From: Motacilla alba alba
Lineage: Eukaryota; Chordata; Aves; Passeriformes; Motacillidae
Assembly (NCBI RefSeq): GCF_015832195.1
Contig: NC_052034.1
Coordinates: 3,869,501-3,933,500 of the forward strand
Direction of reading: 5' to 3'
DNA length: 64,000 nt
Below the pieces are notes generated by a model that ran no database searches, was not told the DNA's origin, and saw only the letters and a program-made list of their open reading frames with translations. The translations under genes were made by a program, and so were the position numbers. Positions 21,948 to 33,400 of the stretch are shown here, in pieces; the stretch's first letter is position 1, and every line of letters starts with the position of its first letter.

Positions 21948-24141
21948 CTGTGACACAGAAAAAAAGGAGCTGTTATATAATGCCAAAAGATGCAGCAGTG
22001 CCCTAACAGGTGACACAGAAATAGTCTATTGTTAGGCATTAACTAATATTTTTTCTATGTCCCTTTTTTATTCTGTTACTGCTGCTTTGTACTCTTAAAG
22101 AAATACAGACTCTTTACTTCAAAGATCAGTAAATGATTTATAAAGATTAATTATGTATCACAACAGCCCTTGGAGACAGAGCAACTAAATTAATGTGTTC
22201 CTTTCTTAAGGCAGAAGAAACTGAGACACAAAAGGGGAATGATTAATTCCAGGTCACTTAGAGACTCAGAAACCAAACAGTGAACAGTGCTTGGAACTTG
22301 TCCCCCCAGCTCCAACCAGTGGAATCCTCTTACCCCCAGCACATTATTTCTGTTTAGGTCCATTCCCTGCCTCCAGGAAATCCAGTGGATATGAGACAAA
22401 GGAAGCAAGTAATGGAAAATTCCAGATACCCAGGAGCAAGGTTCCTCTACATGCTTCCTCCGCTTCAGCTTTTCTGAGGCTGTGAAGAACAGTGAGGAAG
22501 CTTGTCCCACAAACTGCTTAACTTCAACTGTGGCAACTATTTTTTGCTCTGGACATTTTGTTAAGGTAACAAGGACGCAGGTGCATGGGTCAGCAGAGCT
22601 TCTACAGAAAGGAGAAACCTATACCATGAATTCTGTAATTAAGTTGCTCACAAGCATTTTATGTCACAGATCGCTCTGTAAAAGAATAATCCCTTTACAA
22701 TTTCAAAAACTTCACTGCTTAAAATGTTCATTCCGTGAAATATCAGGAAGAAACTGAGCTGCTCACAAAGCACAATTTGAAAAATGTCCCTATATATCTC
22801 CATGCATAACTGTCTGCATCTGGAATGGGATTAACAACACAGAATGGAGCAGAAGACTGGCTACTACTTGATTCAAAGAATGAAAAATCAGCAGCATGCT
22901 GCAAATCCTTCAGGTCAGTGTTAAACAACGGCAAGGGAAGAGTGCTATTAAAAAATAATCTGAAACTGTTCCAAACTAGAGATGAAGCTCCACTCTGAAC
23001 TTGTTGCCACTCTACCCTCTTCAAGTTTTTATTTAGAAGTGCTTTTCACTGAGGCCTTTCAGTATCCATAGCAATAGCACTGCATTTGATGTGCATTGCT
23101 CCTCCTGTTTAAGCATTTGTAGCTGTTCTGAGGCAGTTCAGCCTTCCAGGAAATGCATAAATGTGATCTACAGCCCTCCTGGCACACAAATTTAATTATG
23201 AATATATTGACCTTCTGGTTCATTAACACTGTTGGAGTACAAATACTGCCTGGATGGGTGGGATGTGTCACAGCATTAAATTTCTAGGTTTGTTTTCTCA
23301 ATGGCCTTGTTGGCATCTTCTGGTAATTTTTTTCCAAAGGTGGGAAAAAACCTTTTTTCCCTTGCTGGGAATGGGATGGCTCAAGCTGCCTACCTGACCC
23401 ACAGAGAGGGTTTTAGGTTGGTAGTTGGTTTTGCCGCCAAAGGACATGAGCTGGAAAGGAGTCTGGATTTACAATGGTGGAAAGGGAAACCTGTCCACCC
23501 TGTGGAATTGTTCCTTGCTTAGGTGAGTTCCTTTTTAACAAGCTGTAAAACCAGACTCCTTGGTTCAAAGCAGGGTGTTAGCCAAATGTTCTGGTCACAT
23601 TCCAAATCAGCTGGTTTTGTTGTGCCAAAATAAACTGTTCTTGTAGTTTCAAATACTTAAGTTATTTCTTAAACATCCTTTATGAAACCCTCTGCAGTTT
23701 CTGTGCAATGTTAAAGTGACAACTGCACTCTGCTTTATGAGGTGGCTGATTCTGAGAGATGATGAATATGTTTTCTACACTGTTCTCAACCTTTTGTTAG
23801 GATGGTTTTGAGGATTAGTAAATGTTTATGAAGGATCTCCATGTCTCTGACCAAACAAAACATGGAACAAACAGTGTGACTGCTCTGTCTCCATGCCATG
23901 GCATCCACGTAACTCCAGGAATGGAAGCAGAGCGTGGAGAACTGTGCCCAGTGCTTTAATGCAGTACACATGAGGAAGACTAGGAGGGTATGGAAGAACA
24001 AACAAAAAAAATAAACAACCAAGGAATGCTACAATCAGGTCATGAAACTTGGGATTTGGGGAGGATTACAGACACTCAATGGATAAGACTCCATTGGCTC
24101 ATAACCTTCCGTGATTTTCATTAGTTGAGAATTTGGCCCAT

Positions 24142-24335
24142 GGGGAAGAATTTCTCCACTGAAAGGGTGGTCAGGCATTGGAAGGGATGGAGCCACCATC
24201 CCTGCAAGTGCTCAAGAAACAACTGGATGTGGCACTCAGTGCCATGGTCACATTGACAGCGTGCTGTTTGGTCAAATGTTGGATTCAACGATCTTGAAGG
24301 TCTTTTCCAAACTTAATGATTCTATGAATGTATGA
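24142..24335 (+). mobile_element. CR1 LINE 3'-end fragment (about 195 bp)
   Basis: The order GAAGAATTTCT, AGGGTGGTCAGGCA, CACCATCCCTGCAAGTGCTC, AACTGGATGTGGCACTCAGT, GCCATGGTC, GATCTTGAAGGTCTTTTCC and AATGATTCTATGAA follows the 3' untranslated end of avian CR1 block by block. It is 5'-truncated, as nearly all CR1 copies are, and has no poly-A tail, which is a CR1 hallmark. The sequence is moderately diverged. It is a strong indicator of a bird or other reptile. Confidence 0.9.
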
Positions 24336-25123
24336 TGTTACAATAATATTGAGAGCTCTCAGGGCCTATGGCATTCCCAAATAGAGCCCAAATAACAGCA
24401 AGCATGGAGCACAGAGGCAAGCTCTAGAAACACCCAGGAAATTTGAAGTGTGATATAAAGTTTCCTGTAAGCCTTTGTTCAAGCTGAAGGCAAGATAAGC
24501 TTTCCATTATTTAGTAGGATGCCACTTCCCTGGCTCCTTTTCTGTAAGAAAAACATTCTTGCTGGAATCCCTGCAGGTACAAAAAGATTATCTCAGTGTT
24601 TTCTGTAGAAAACCCAAATGTGCTCATAAACAATATTCTTATGGCTTCATTGTTATTCTGTTAGAGAATTTTGATGGGTGGGATAAAGCCAGAAACTACT
24701 AAAGTTTGTTTAGGTAAATATTTTCTAGATGTTTGAGTTATAAAAGTCCTTTCAAAAACAAAGTTCAATCTCTTTGACATTCTATTCCTCAGAAATAATT
24801 GTGCCTTTCCCCTCATGTGTTTCATAGAGCATATTTATCTCATCACAAAAACTCCAATACCCTTTTCATATATGATCTTTTCAATATAATTAAAATTTAA
24901 AAACATTTTCTCCTTTGCTTTCTGAAGCTTTGAAGAACTGTTTTTCTTACCTTTGGAGCAGGTATCAAAATAGATCTTATTCCTCCTGCATTCCAAGTGG
25001 CTTTGCAAATCAACAGGGATTTAATATATGCCCATCAACCATTTAAAATCTTGAAGTGAATTAGGGATTTCTCAGACCTGCTGTGGAGCTGGGCTGTGAG
25101 TTTTACTCCTCTGTGTGTTTGCA

Positions 25124-25136
25124 GTTGCTAAGCAAT
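25124..25136. promoter_or_regulatory. X-box-like RFX site
   Basis: GTTGCTAAGCAAT is a near-perfect inverted repeat matching the RFX X-box pattern (GTTGCY, 1-3 bases, RGCAAC). A second half-site GTTGCTATG follows at 25147. RFX factors drive ciliary genes. A role for this site in EFCAB5 expression is inference. Confidence 0.4.
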
Positions 25137-25345
25137 AATCCCAAAGGTTGCTATGTCTTTCCACGTTCAAGATTGCTGTAGGTTGTCTTTTGGCTTTGGC
25201 ACAGCCCAACAGACTCTTCTGTACTGAACTTAGAACATTGCATCACATGACTGAAAATAAAATAAAATCGAGAAAGGACTATGAATAGCAAGAGAGTACA
25301 TTAAGGGCACAAACAGAGACTCAGCAGGTGCCAGTGACAGGTTAC

Positions 25346-25396
25346 CTTCAGATTCAAGGTTCACAAAGTCCAGAACTGTCTCAAATCCATTAGCAG
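25346..25396 (-). other. Candidate 51-nt upstream exon of EFCAB5 (weak)
   Basis: On the minus strand, an acceptor CAGTCCTCCCTTCAG and a donor GAAG|GTAACC bracket 51 bases that are open in one frame (ANGFETVLDFVNLESE). The following known exon has an in-frame stop before its ATG, so this would be 5'UTR if it is used at all. Chance matches of this size are common. Confidence 0.2.
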
Positions 25397-27834
25397 CTGA
25401 AGGGAGGACTGTGTTAACCAGATGTGAGTATCACAGACATAAAAAGAAATTAATTACAAACTCAATTTAAATATTTTCAGGCTTTCTTTCTTGTGCTCCT
25501 TTGAAGCAGCCTTGCAGGAAAGGCACACAAGCATTAACGAGGGGGGAGAGCAGAGTGCCATTTTGTCAGATTGCTTCTAAACCTGAATCTAAAAGGAATT
25601 TGATGAATCCCCTTTCAGAATCTCTCCTATATTCTTTGAAGAATAATACAACAGGGAAAGGAGAAGGCAAAAGACAAACACATCTACAACGGGCACTCTG
25701 CACTCATTTACACGAATGTAAATCAGGCGCCTGTTCAGCAGTTCCCTCGGGTTAGGCACGACTTCCAACTGAGAAACTTATGGCAATTTCTGCCAGGAAA
25801 TGCATCAGGTTTATCTAATGCTGTTTCTTTCTTTGTATTTTATACTGGAAGTGGCAAAACCTTTGGATTACCTACCCACAGGAAAACTGAACTGTGACTT
25901 TATCTAGGGTGTTTGTCACTGGAACAGCTGCAAGGTGCCCTGGCCTCTATTAGTCTCCATTTCATGGGATAGCCTAAAAGAAACCTTGAAATAGAGGAGG
26001 TCAACTTTCATATGAAAAATGCACTGTAATAAATTATCATTTCTTTGCTCTTTGTTTGGAGAAACGTATCAGAAGGAAATATGCTCATTGCAGTGCATTT
26101 CCAAGATGCGTTGAAGTCTAGCATCAATTATGTTAACAAAATGAAGCAGAAAATTAGTGCTCAGGAGTAATTTAAAATGAGGCTTTAAACTGAATTGTGC
26201 ACTTTTTCCTCAAAGCAGTTTGCACATGATTAATTCCTGTTATCTCTTCTCCCAGGTGGGCTTGGTTTTTCCCCTTTGCAATTCAGAATTCTGTTGCTAT
26301 TATGATTAACTTACAAAACTTTTTGAGAATGAAACATAAATGTAAAAAAAAAAAAGGTGATTTTTTTCAACCCCCAAAGAAGAATATACAACTAGAATTT
26401 AGAAGGATGGATCAAAACCAGCTCTATTTTTATTTTTCTGGAAGTGGAATCCCGTGGGTTAAGCAAACCTTTAATTGTACCCTATCTAACTTGGCTGTTA
26501 TCCCTTAATGTTTTTGCTAAGCAAAGTGTATCCTTTTATTATGCCACCAAATACTTGCACTGTTGACAAAATAATGGGCTGAATATGTCATCACAGATGT
26601 TTTGCTGGAATTGCCTCTTCTATCTTTTTTTTTCTGTTTTGTTTTTCTCTGTAAGATACATTTTGGGAGCACTCTGTTGTCTTTTGCAGCTGATGCCAAG
26701 ATTATGCAATAAAAGCCCTAACATGTAGTAATAATAAGTTGTGTTAGCCAGGGAAATGTTTGCAGTGCATTAAATAGTCAGTTTTGGAAATGTGTACAAA
26801 ACCAGCTCATGTACAGCTCCACTTCTTTGAAATGCTACTCTGGGCTGAAGCAGCAGGTGCTGACCACAGTGCTGCCAGCACAGGAAGGAAGAAGGCCACA
26901 AGCTTCCAGCTTGTTTTTTGTACCAACCCTGATGCTGTGACCACAGCCTGCCCTTTAATTGCTCTTTTCAATCCCAATACATCTGCCTTATAGCTTCCTC
27001 CTCCACATTTAAATTCTGCTGCTAAAGAAAGAAAAAATTGCACATGCAAATTACACCTTCCTAGAGACTGGAGAACTGTCACAATTTGTGGTTGTTGTAG
27101 CTAATAACTGATATGTTGGATTTTAGTGAACTGTGGATAGCAACTCCATTGTTTACCTGTGGTAAGTGTTTTTTAAAAGTGTTTGCTGTTCAAATACCTG
27201 GAAGATCTACACAAAAATTACACAAAAGTCTGCTTTGGAACTTGGTTTCAATAATAATTTCTTGATAGTAATCCCTGCATGACTTGATAAAAATCCAGAA
27301 TGAAACACCAGTCTCAGGTGAGGGAACTGCTACAATACTCTGGGTACTTAAGTCTTCTATCAATCCTCCCTATCAATGCAGACATACCTGAGCATGAGCA
27401 CTGGGCCTGAAAGCAGCCCGATCTTTGCATGCTCAAGACCCTGGCTTGCTGGGCAGCCCACTCTAAACTCAGTTTAGTCCAATTTAAGGAGCCTCCATCC
27501 CTCATCCTCTATCCTCACCCGTCCACCAGGAGGCAAAATGCTCCATTAGCAAGCCTGACTTCTCCACTGCAGCCAAGCCCAGCTACAGGAGCCTCCCTGA
27601 TCATTATTTTAACTGGGGAATAACCTAAAGAGAGACCATGTGGCTTCTCCAGTTCTTAGATTTACAGGGGAAAAGTGCTGTCAGCCTGAGGAACAGATCG
27701 AAGGAGCATCAGCTGTGTGCTTAAATGGAATCTGTGGGTTGATACACACTCCTGACAAAGAGTTTGCTCTGTTTAACGTTTAGAACAGTTTTTGGTTATC
27801 ATATGTAATGTTGTCATTCGATGCCCAAGAGACA

Positions 27835-27898
27835 ATTCTTGATCCCAGTCACCTCCTCCCCACAAATTTTGTAGATTCTTGATCCAGATTACCTCCTT
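27835..27898. repeat. Diverged 40-bp-period duplication
   Basis: ATTCTTGATCCCAGTCACCT at 27835 and ATTCTTGATCCAGATTACCT at 27875 are related copies. Each continues into a CCTCC or CCTTC run. No function is seen. Confidence 0.6.
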
Positions 27899-28291
27899 CT
27901 GATGAATTCAGCGGCACCAGGCTGAAACTGCAAAGCAAATAAAGTTTAATAGCACTTGACCCTTTGTTTCAGATCCCCAAACACCCAACAGTTCTGCATC
28001 TGGGAATGTTTGAATGCTTAAAATGCAATCATTAGACTTGGGTTTTGGTGTTTGGGCGTGTTCATTGATGTATGAAGAGATGTTATATGCTGCTTTCATT
28101 ATGGAGTTACAATAGCTGCCTAATCCAAGGAAAAGCTCTGTTATATGACCATTAATGCCAACTTTCACCAGAGGTTGCCATACCCACCATCAGGGCTCCT
28201 GCTGGGATGGGATTCCACAAACCACCACCAGCCAGGAGGCACATTGAGGGTGCCCTGCTGACATAAATTAATAAAAGCCACCTAGGAGGCT

Positions 28292-28735
28292 GAGGGACCC
28301 AGGGGGGGATGTCGAAACCCCTTCAGCAACCAGGGAGAGAATGCCGGGGCACCCCAGCTCCCTCAGGAACGGGGTGGGCATGCCGGGACCCCCCTGCCCA
28401 TCGCAGCCCCCTCAGGGATTGGGGTGAGGATGTCGAGCTCCTCCAGTCCACCTCAGCCCCCTCAGGGACCGGGGTGAGGATGTGGAGCCCCTCCAGCTCA
28501 TCACAGCCCTGTCACGGACCGGGGTGAGGATGTGAAGCCCCTACAGCCCATCGCAGCCCCTTCAGGGACCGGGGTGAGGATGTGGAACTCCTCTAGTCCA
28601 CCTCAGCCCCCTCACGGACCGGGGTGAGGATGTGGAGCCCCTCCAGCCCATCGCAGCCCCCTCAGGGACCGGGGTGAGGATGCCGAGGCCCCCAGGCCAT
28701 CGCAGCCCCCTCAGGGACCGGGGCTGGGAGTGCCG
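28292..28735. repeat. 50-bp minisatellite next to the SSH2 CpG island
   Basis: GGGGTGAGGATG begins at 28421, 28471, 28521, 28571, 28621 and 28671, exactly 50 bases apart. Diverged units lie on both sides (from about 28292, and at 28371 and 28720). Each full unit is GGGGTGAGGATGTGGAGCCC, then CTCCAGCCCATCGCAGCCCC and CTCAGGGACC, with variants. The variant CTCCAGTCCACCTCAGCCCC at 28441 recurs nearly unchanged at 28591, suggesting a 150-bp three-unit higher-order duplication. The G-rich strand has repeated GGG/GGGG/GG runs with G-quadruplex potential. Fifty is not a multiple of three, so it is not a coding repeat. Confidence 0.93.
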
Positions 28736-28777
28736 TGACCCCTCAGGAGCCGCCGGCGCCGCGGGGGTTAACGCGGC

Positions 28778-28798
28778 CCGGCCGCCAGGGGGCGGCGC
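28778..28798 (+). promoter_or_regulatory. CTCF-type binding site
   Basis: CCGGCCGCCAGGGGGCGGCG contains the CTCF core CCGCCAGGGGGCGGC, matching the well-known CCASYAGRKGGCRC consensus at almost every position. It sits between the minisatellite and SSH2 exon 1, where an insulator between two head-to-head genes would be plausible. Occupancy is unknown. Confidence 0.6.
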
Positions 28799-28978
28799 CG
28801 CGCGCGCGCTGACAGCCGGCGCGTGCGCGCTGGCGCCTCATTGTGCCCGGCCGGCCCGGCCCCGCCGCGCCTCAGTCGGCGAGAGGCCGCGGGCGCGCGC
28901 GGAGCTGCTGCCGCTGCCGCCCCCTGCGGCCGTCGCCGCCGCGCCACCTCCGCTCCGCTCCCTTCCCCTGTCCCCGCC

Positions 28979-28987
28979 ATGGAGTGA
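28979..28987 (+). other. SSH2: Minimal upstream ORF (Met-Glu-stop) in SSH2 5'UTR
   Basis: CCCCGCCATGGAGTGA has an ideal Kozak context (GCCATGG) but terminates after two codons. It lies 44 bases before the SSH2 start, whose own context (CTCGATGG) has a pyrimidine at -3. This arrangement would be expected to make SSH2 translation depend on re-initiation or leaky scanning. It assumes that transcription starts upstream of 28979. Confidence 0.65.
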
Positions 28988-29031
28988 GGCCCCCGCCGGA
29001 CGGCCGGACGGGGGGGCCCCGCCGCGCCTCG

Positions 29032-29094
29032 ATGGCTCTGGTCACGGTGCAGCGCTCGCCTACCCCCAGCGCCACTTCGAGCCCCTGCGCCTCG
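29032..29094 (+). CDS. SSH2: SSH2 coding exon 1 (slingshot protein phosphatase 2, residues 1-21)
   Basis: It encodes MALVTVQRSPTPSATSSP and then CAS, followed by the perfect donor TCG|GTGAGT (phase 0). Mammalian SSH2 begins with nearly the same residues (Thr instead of Ala at position 14, as I recall). SSH1 begins with the related MALVTLQRSPTP but diverges after that, and the acidic exon-2 sequence EADSGEEECRSQPR settles the call as SSH2. Slingshot phosphatases remove the inhibitory phosphate from Ser3 of cofilin/ADF and so promote actin filament turnover. The conserved SSH-N, DEK_C-like and dual-specificity phosphatase domains all lie in later exons, beyond the right edge. Confidence 0.92.
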
Positions 29095-29161
29095 GTGAGT
29101 CCCGGCGGGCGCTGAGGGCAGCGCGGCGCTCGGCGGCCGTTGGGGTCCGGCGCGCGGCGCT

Positions 29162-29171
29162 GCGCATGCGC
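29162..29171. promoter_or_regulatory. NRF1 palindrome
   Basis: GCGCATGCGC is the exact core of the NRF1 consensus. It lies within the CpG island, 68 bases into SSH2 intron 1. A near match, GCGCGTGCGC, is at 28819. NRF1 sites are common in CpG-island promoters. Confidence 0.55.
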
Positions 29172-30414
29172 CGCACCCCCTCCGCCTCACCCCCCGGTGC
29201 CGCCGGTGTCCGGGCCCCGGGCCGGGGGCGATGCGGGCCCGCCGTGCCCGGGAACGGGGCTCACACACCCCTGGGCTGTGGCCTGCTGACAGCCGAAGGG
29301 ACGGGCGGGGGTCCCGGTGCCCCTCAGCAGGCCCGGACTGGGGCAGGGTAGCTCCCTCCCGGCCCTCGTGGTATCGCAGGGTCCCGGTGATACCCAGCCC
29401 CTCTGGGAAGGATGCGGCGGCGCGGGGCTGTTCGCATCAATCCGCCCGGTTTATTCTGTGTTCATTGTATGCGGTGGGAGAGGCGGGAAGCGTGTGTGGA
29501 AGCGACCTGACATGGTTGGGGCTCCGGCCGTGCTCAGCTGATCTCATCTGACAGCACCCTCTGGGTATCCCCGGTGCCCGGCTCTGCCTCTGCGGGCAGA
29601 TAAGGTGGTTTTCTGCCCCTTTTTTTAGAACGGTGCTTGTAATCTTCACAGGGCTGTGTCAAGCCCAAGAGAGACACAGAACGGCCAGATTCCAAACCCC
29701 TGAGTGAGATGTGCGGCAGGACAGATGTTCCCATCGCTGCCCTGGGTTTGGGCAGGCAGCTTTGAAGGCTTCTGCCTTTCCATGCTCTTTAAACTTGGCA
29801 CAGGCTGTTTTGTTTGTTGTTTGTACTTCTTTATTGTAAACCCCTGCATGTTAACCCCTTAAGCTGCTACCTACCCCCCATGTGCTGTTTCTGATGCAGT
29901 CAAGGATGAGAATGAAAATAGCTTTGCTTTCACTTCTGTATGCTTAGTTCTAAGTTAGCATTTATCCTTAAAAAACCTCATGCATTATCACACTGCTGCT
30001 ATGCCTGATTTGCGAATGTTTGGAGGAAGAGAATAGTTGAAATCCCAGTTGCTTCCATCCTCAGTGGGGGGGAGTGAAAAAGCTAACTACTCTGAAAATA
30101 TTTCTTGTTGTGTTAGGTAATCTCTTCTGAAAGTAGATCAGCTGCTTGACAGGTCCTGCCTGCCCCAATGGCATTTTAGCTGTCAGAACACTTACCTCTT
30201 TTTCTCCCCCTCTTTCATTCCCATGTCTCTCCTAAGGTATGTTTACTTAGCAACACAGATTAATTTCGCTTATACTTACCTGCTATAAATATTAATGTGC
30301 TGCATTACTTCAGAGATTTCTTCCCCCTCTGACTTCTTTACCCTTTCCACAATTCCTTTTCCCATACATTTATAGCATTGGATGCATCTAGTGAGAATAG
30401 ATAGGTCTCTCTTG

Positions 30415-30470
30415 GCATCTTCCTTCTTTCTCCCATTTGGATGCATCTTCCTTCTTTCTCCCACTTGGAT
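30415..30470. repeat. 28-bp tandem duplication
   Basis: GCATCTTCCTTCTTTCTCCC followed by ATTTGGAT (30415-30442) and by ACTTGGAT (30443-30470) are adjacent copies differing at one base. The pyrimidine-rich repeat in early SSH2 intron 1 is probably a recent slippage product. Confidence 0.92.
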
Positions 30471-33400
30471 GCATAGACCCTCCCTTTGTTAAATATTTTA
30501 TAGATATATGAACAATTAGTTGTATTCTCTAAAGCTTTTCCATCTGCAACAGCCAGGCTGTTTCCCAGCCAATTAAATCAAACTGAAACTGTGCTGATAT
30601 TTGGATACTACTTAGCTGTTAAATATAAAAACAACTCCCCGTGGAGCCTGATAAATCCAGAGGATGCAGCCTTGGGTTTGTGTCTATATTCTCTTTCTCC
30701 CGTGACATGATATGGAGGTGTGTTCTGTACCAGAAATAAGTGTGTGGCATATTCCTGGCCTGGTTTTGGGCTTCGTAATTACTTCTGCTTTCTCAGACTT
30801 CTCTTGCAGTGTAAAGTGAACTTGATTTTTATCACGCTCTTAACTGCTATTGTTTGAACACTTCTGCATTTCCTGTTGCAGCTTCCTAACCACACTTGAG
30901 GATTGCTCTGCCCTTTTAGCCTCTTGGGTATCTGGGGTGGGTTGTTTCTCCCTCCATCTGTTAGAGCTGTGTTCCTCCTTTGCCACAAACTTCTTCTTTC
31001 TCAATCAAAGCTTTTGTCATTTCAGATGATTCTTCTTCCTCAGCTGCTGAGGGTTTGTGAGCAGGGCAGACACATTTCTAGTCCTTAGGAAGGTTTTGGT
31101 TCTAAGCCTGCCACCCTTGCCATTCTTCTGGATCTCTGTCAACTGCAGCAGGACTTGATTCTTTCAGTTTTAAGTCAAATTGTTTCAACCAATCCGTAGA
31201 AAACTGATGGTAGCTTCCTTTGACTGTCTCCAGGTTACCTCTTTAAATGAAAGCTCATCTTGCTCAATAATTTTATCAGTAAGATAAGGGTCTGTCCTTG
31301 CTGTTTCTGAGCAAAGATTATCTGGTGACTGCTGGAACTTAGCTGCTTCAACTTGTGGGCAAGGGAGAAGCATGTCAGTGTGCGAGCATATGGCTATGTC
31401 TAATTCTGTTTCCAGGTCACTAGGAATTTTGAGGACAGAAATGGATTCTCTTTTTAAATTGCTTGATGTCTTCTTGCTTCAGAGATAAACTTCTCAGACA
31501 AGGAGAAAGGGTGAAATTGGTGTCCTCAAACTGCATTTTTTGCATTAAGTGTGCCCTATAAACTGTTATAATTGGCTCTTACAGATTCAGGGGAATAGCT
31601 GATCTGAATCACTCTGAAATTGGATGGCTTTTATTTATAGGTTTTTATCTTGTGCTCATTGCCACGGAGCATCTCATGAGCATTCATTTCAGGGTAGTTC
31701 ATGCAAAGTGTTGATTATACATTTACAGCCCTCTGGTTGCTTGATGACTTGTAAAATTCCTTTAATTGTCTGTCCAGACTTTTGCTGTTTGTTTTGGCCT
31801 TTGGTTATGCAGTCGCTCTTGAGAAATAAGACTGCAATCTTCAATGCTTACAGCAGAGCAGTTGTCTTCTGATGTACCATGGTAGCAAAAAGTGGTGGCA
31901 GACAGGGCCATGCTACAGTGAAATACAAAGATGCCATGAGGTCCTTGGTGCTAATGCTGATGTATTGTTCAATGCAGTTCTTGGCTAATTGGATAATTAC
32001 CTGCATTGGAAATAATCTATTGAAAAACTTGGCCTTTTAAAGGATTTTTGATGCACAGTTACAAAAAAAATTTGTATCTGCAATTTCTGGAAAATGCTAT
32101 TTTCCTTTTGTTTATTATATCTCTTTCCTGAGACGTGAAGAAGCTGGGCAGGCAATCTGGCCCTGGCTGCTCTCACAGTTCACTTGTCTTCCCTACCCTG
32201 AGGGAGGCAATATGCTTTCATTGGAAGGGACCGACTGACCCAAAATAGAGGATATGCTAGGTGTATATTGTTCTAAAATGCACAGTTTGGGAAAAAAAAT
32301 ATGCTAAAGCAAATGAAAACCTAAACCATTGGACTTCCCCTCCTTAATCCCAGGAGAACAGCTTGAGCAGGAAGTAGAGTCCTGGAAATGTGTTTGGGAG
32401 TGTCTGTCATGTTGTGCTTGGAAGGTCCTTGCTGGTAGAATGTACAGGAAATACTTTGCCCACTTCTTTATGGGGAAGCTAAATATAACATTACCCCTGG
32501 TCCTGTAATTGCTGTTAAACGACGTGGTAATTGTGAGTTTACTTAATCATTGATAAGTCCAGTCTATCTCCCATAGAACTTATTTTTCTATTTTCCTTTT
32601 TTTAAGTAAATCAGTTAAGATCTTGATTGCTGCTGCATGGATAAGGTTATGGAGAGTTGATTTTTGGAGGAACTACAATGTAGCTGGGCGATCAGAAGCT
32701 TCTTATGAAATATTTAGTGAAGTTCAGAATGCCTGATATTTAAAGATGCTCTGATCAGTAAAGATCATCTGTTGTTTCTTGGTTTTCTCCGGCTGATGTC
32801 TTTCAGGCATAGCCAGAGCTCATTCTGAAAACCGAAGGTTTTGGAGGCAGTGGCTCAGAAGAATGAGCTGATTGCTGCTTTGGGCAAACCTTGTAGTGTC
32901 CCACAGGTACCTGTTTCCTCTGGTGCCAGCTGTCACCATTTGGGAGATGAAACTGTTTCAGTGAGGTGATCTGTAACTTCCCGTCTTTTACATTTCTGCT
33001 GAAAGCCCTGTGAGGGAACCAGGAGGCCTCTGCCTCTTGCTGGGTGTGATGCTGTGTTGTTAAAAGATGATTCCTCTCCAGCTGGACAAGACCAGGCTGT
33101 TGGAGCACAGATAACTTTTGTGTGTGTAAATGCATTCATGTGTGATGAGACTCTCCTGTTCCTGAAGCAGTTGGATGGTTAAACTGTGACCTGTCCTTCT
33201 CTGGAATATCTGCTTGCTGCTCTTGTATACACACTTAGCAGTTTCCTCTAGGATCTGCATGAAATGCAACGTCCCCTTAGAGGTGAGAACAGTATTTGCA
33301 GCTGAGAAGGAGGATGATGGCAGTGGAATTGGAGCCTCGCTGAGAAACACAGAGAAACATTCTTAAAACTTGCAGAGTGCGTGAAAAAAATATTCATTTT

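Larger units (their letters stand above)
21948..28291. other. Noncoding region between EFCAB5 and the SSH2 promoter (6.3 kb)
   Basis: No protein-coding exon is supported here. It probably includes the EFCAB5 5'UTR exon(s) and promoter, because the first coding exon begins at a splice acceptor and so needs an upstream exon. It contains a CR1 fragment, an RFX-like site at about 25.13 kb, one candidate spliced segment at 25346-25396 and a small diverged duplication at 27835-27898. Confidence 0.6.
28740..29540. promoter_or_regulatory. SSH2: CpG island and SSH2 promoter, possibly bidirectional
   Basis: This is the one long CpG-dense block in the window, GC-rich with runs such as GCGCGCGCGC at 28800, and it spans SSH2 exon 1. 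It contains GC-box sequence (GGGGGCGGC), a CTCF-type site, a perfect NRF1 palindrome and no evident TATA box, as is usual for housekeeping-type promoters. EFCAB5 points away from it on the other strand. It may share this promoter through an untranslated exon, but its first coding exon is 7 kb away. Confidence 0.85.

Noticed and set aside
21513..21948. Out-of-frame open frames inside the first EFCAB5 coding exon
   Set aside because: They overlap the conserved EFCAB5 frame, carry no recognisable motif, and are explained as shadows.
28632..29351. 239-codon plus-strand frame over the CpG island
   Set aside because: It is Ala/Pro/Arg-rich from CpG content, crosses the SSH2 start in another frame, and begins in the minisatellite. 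It is not a gene.
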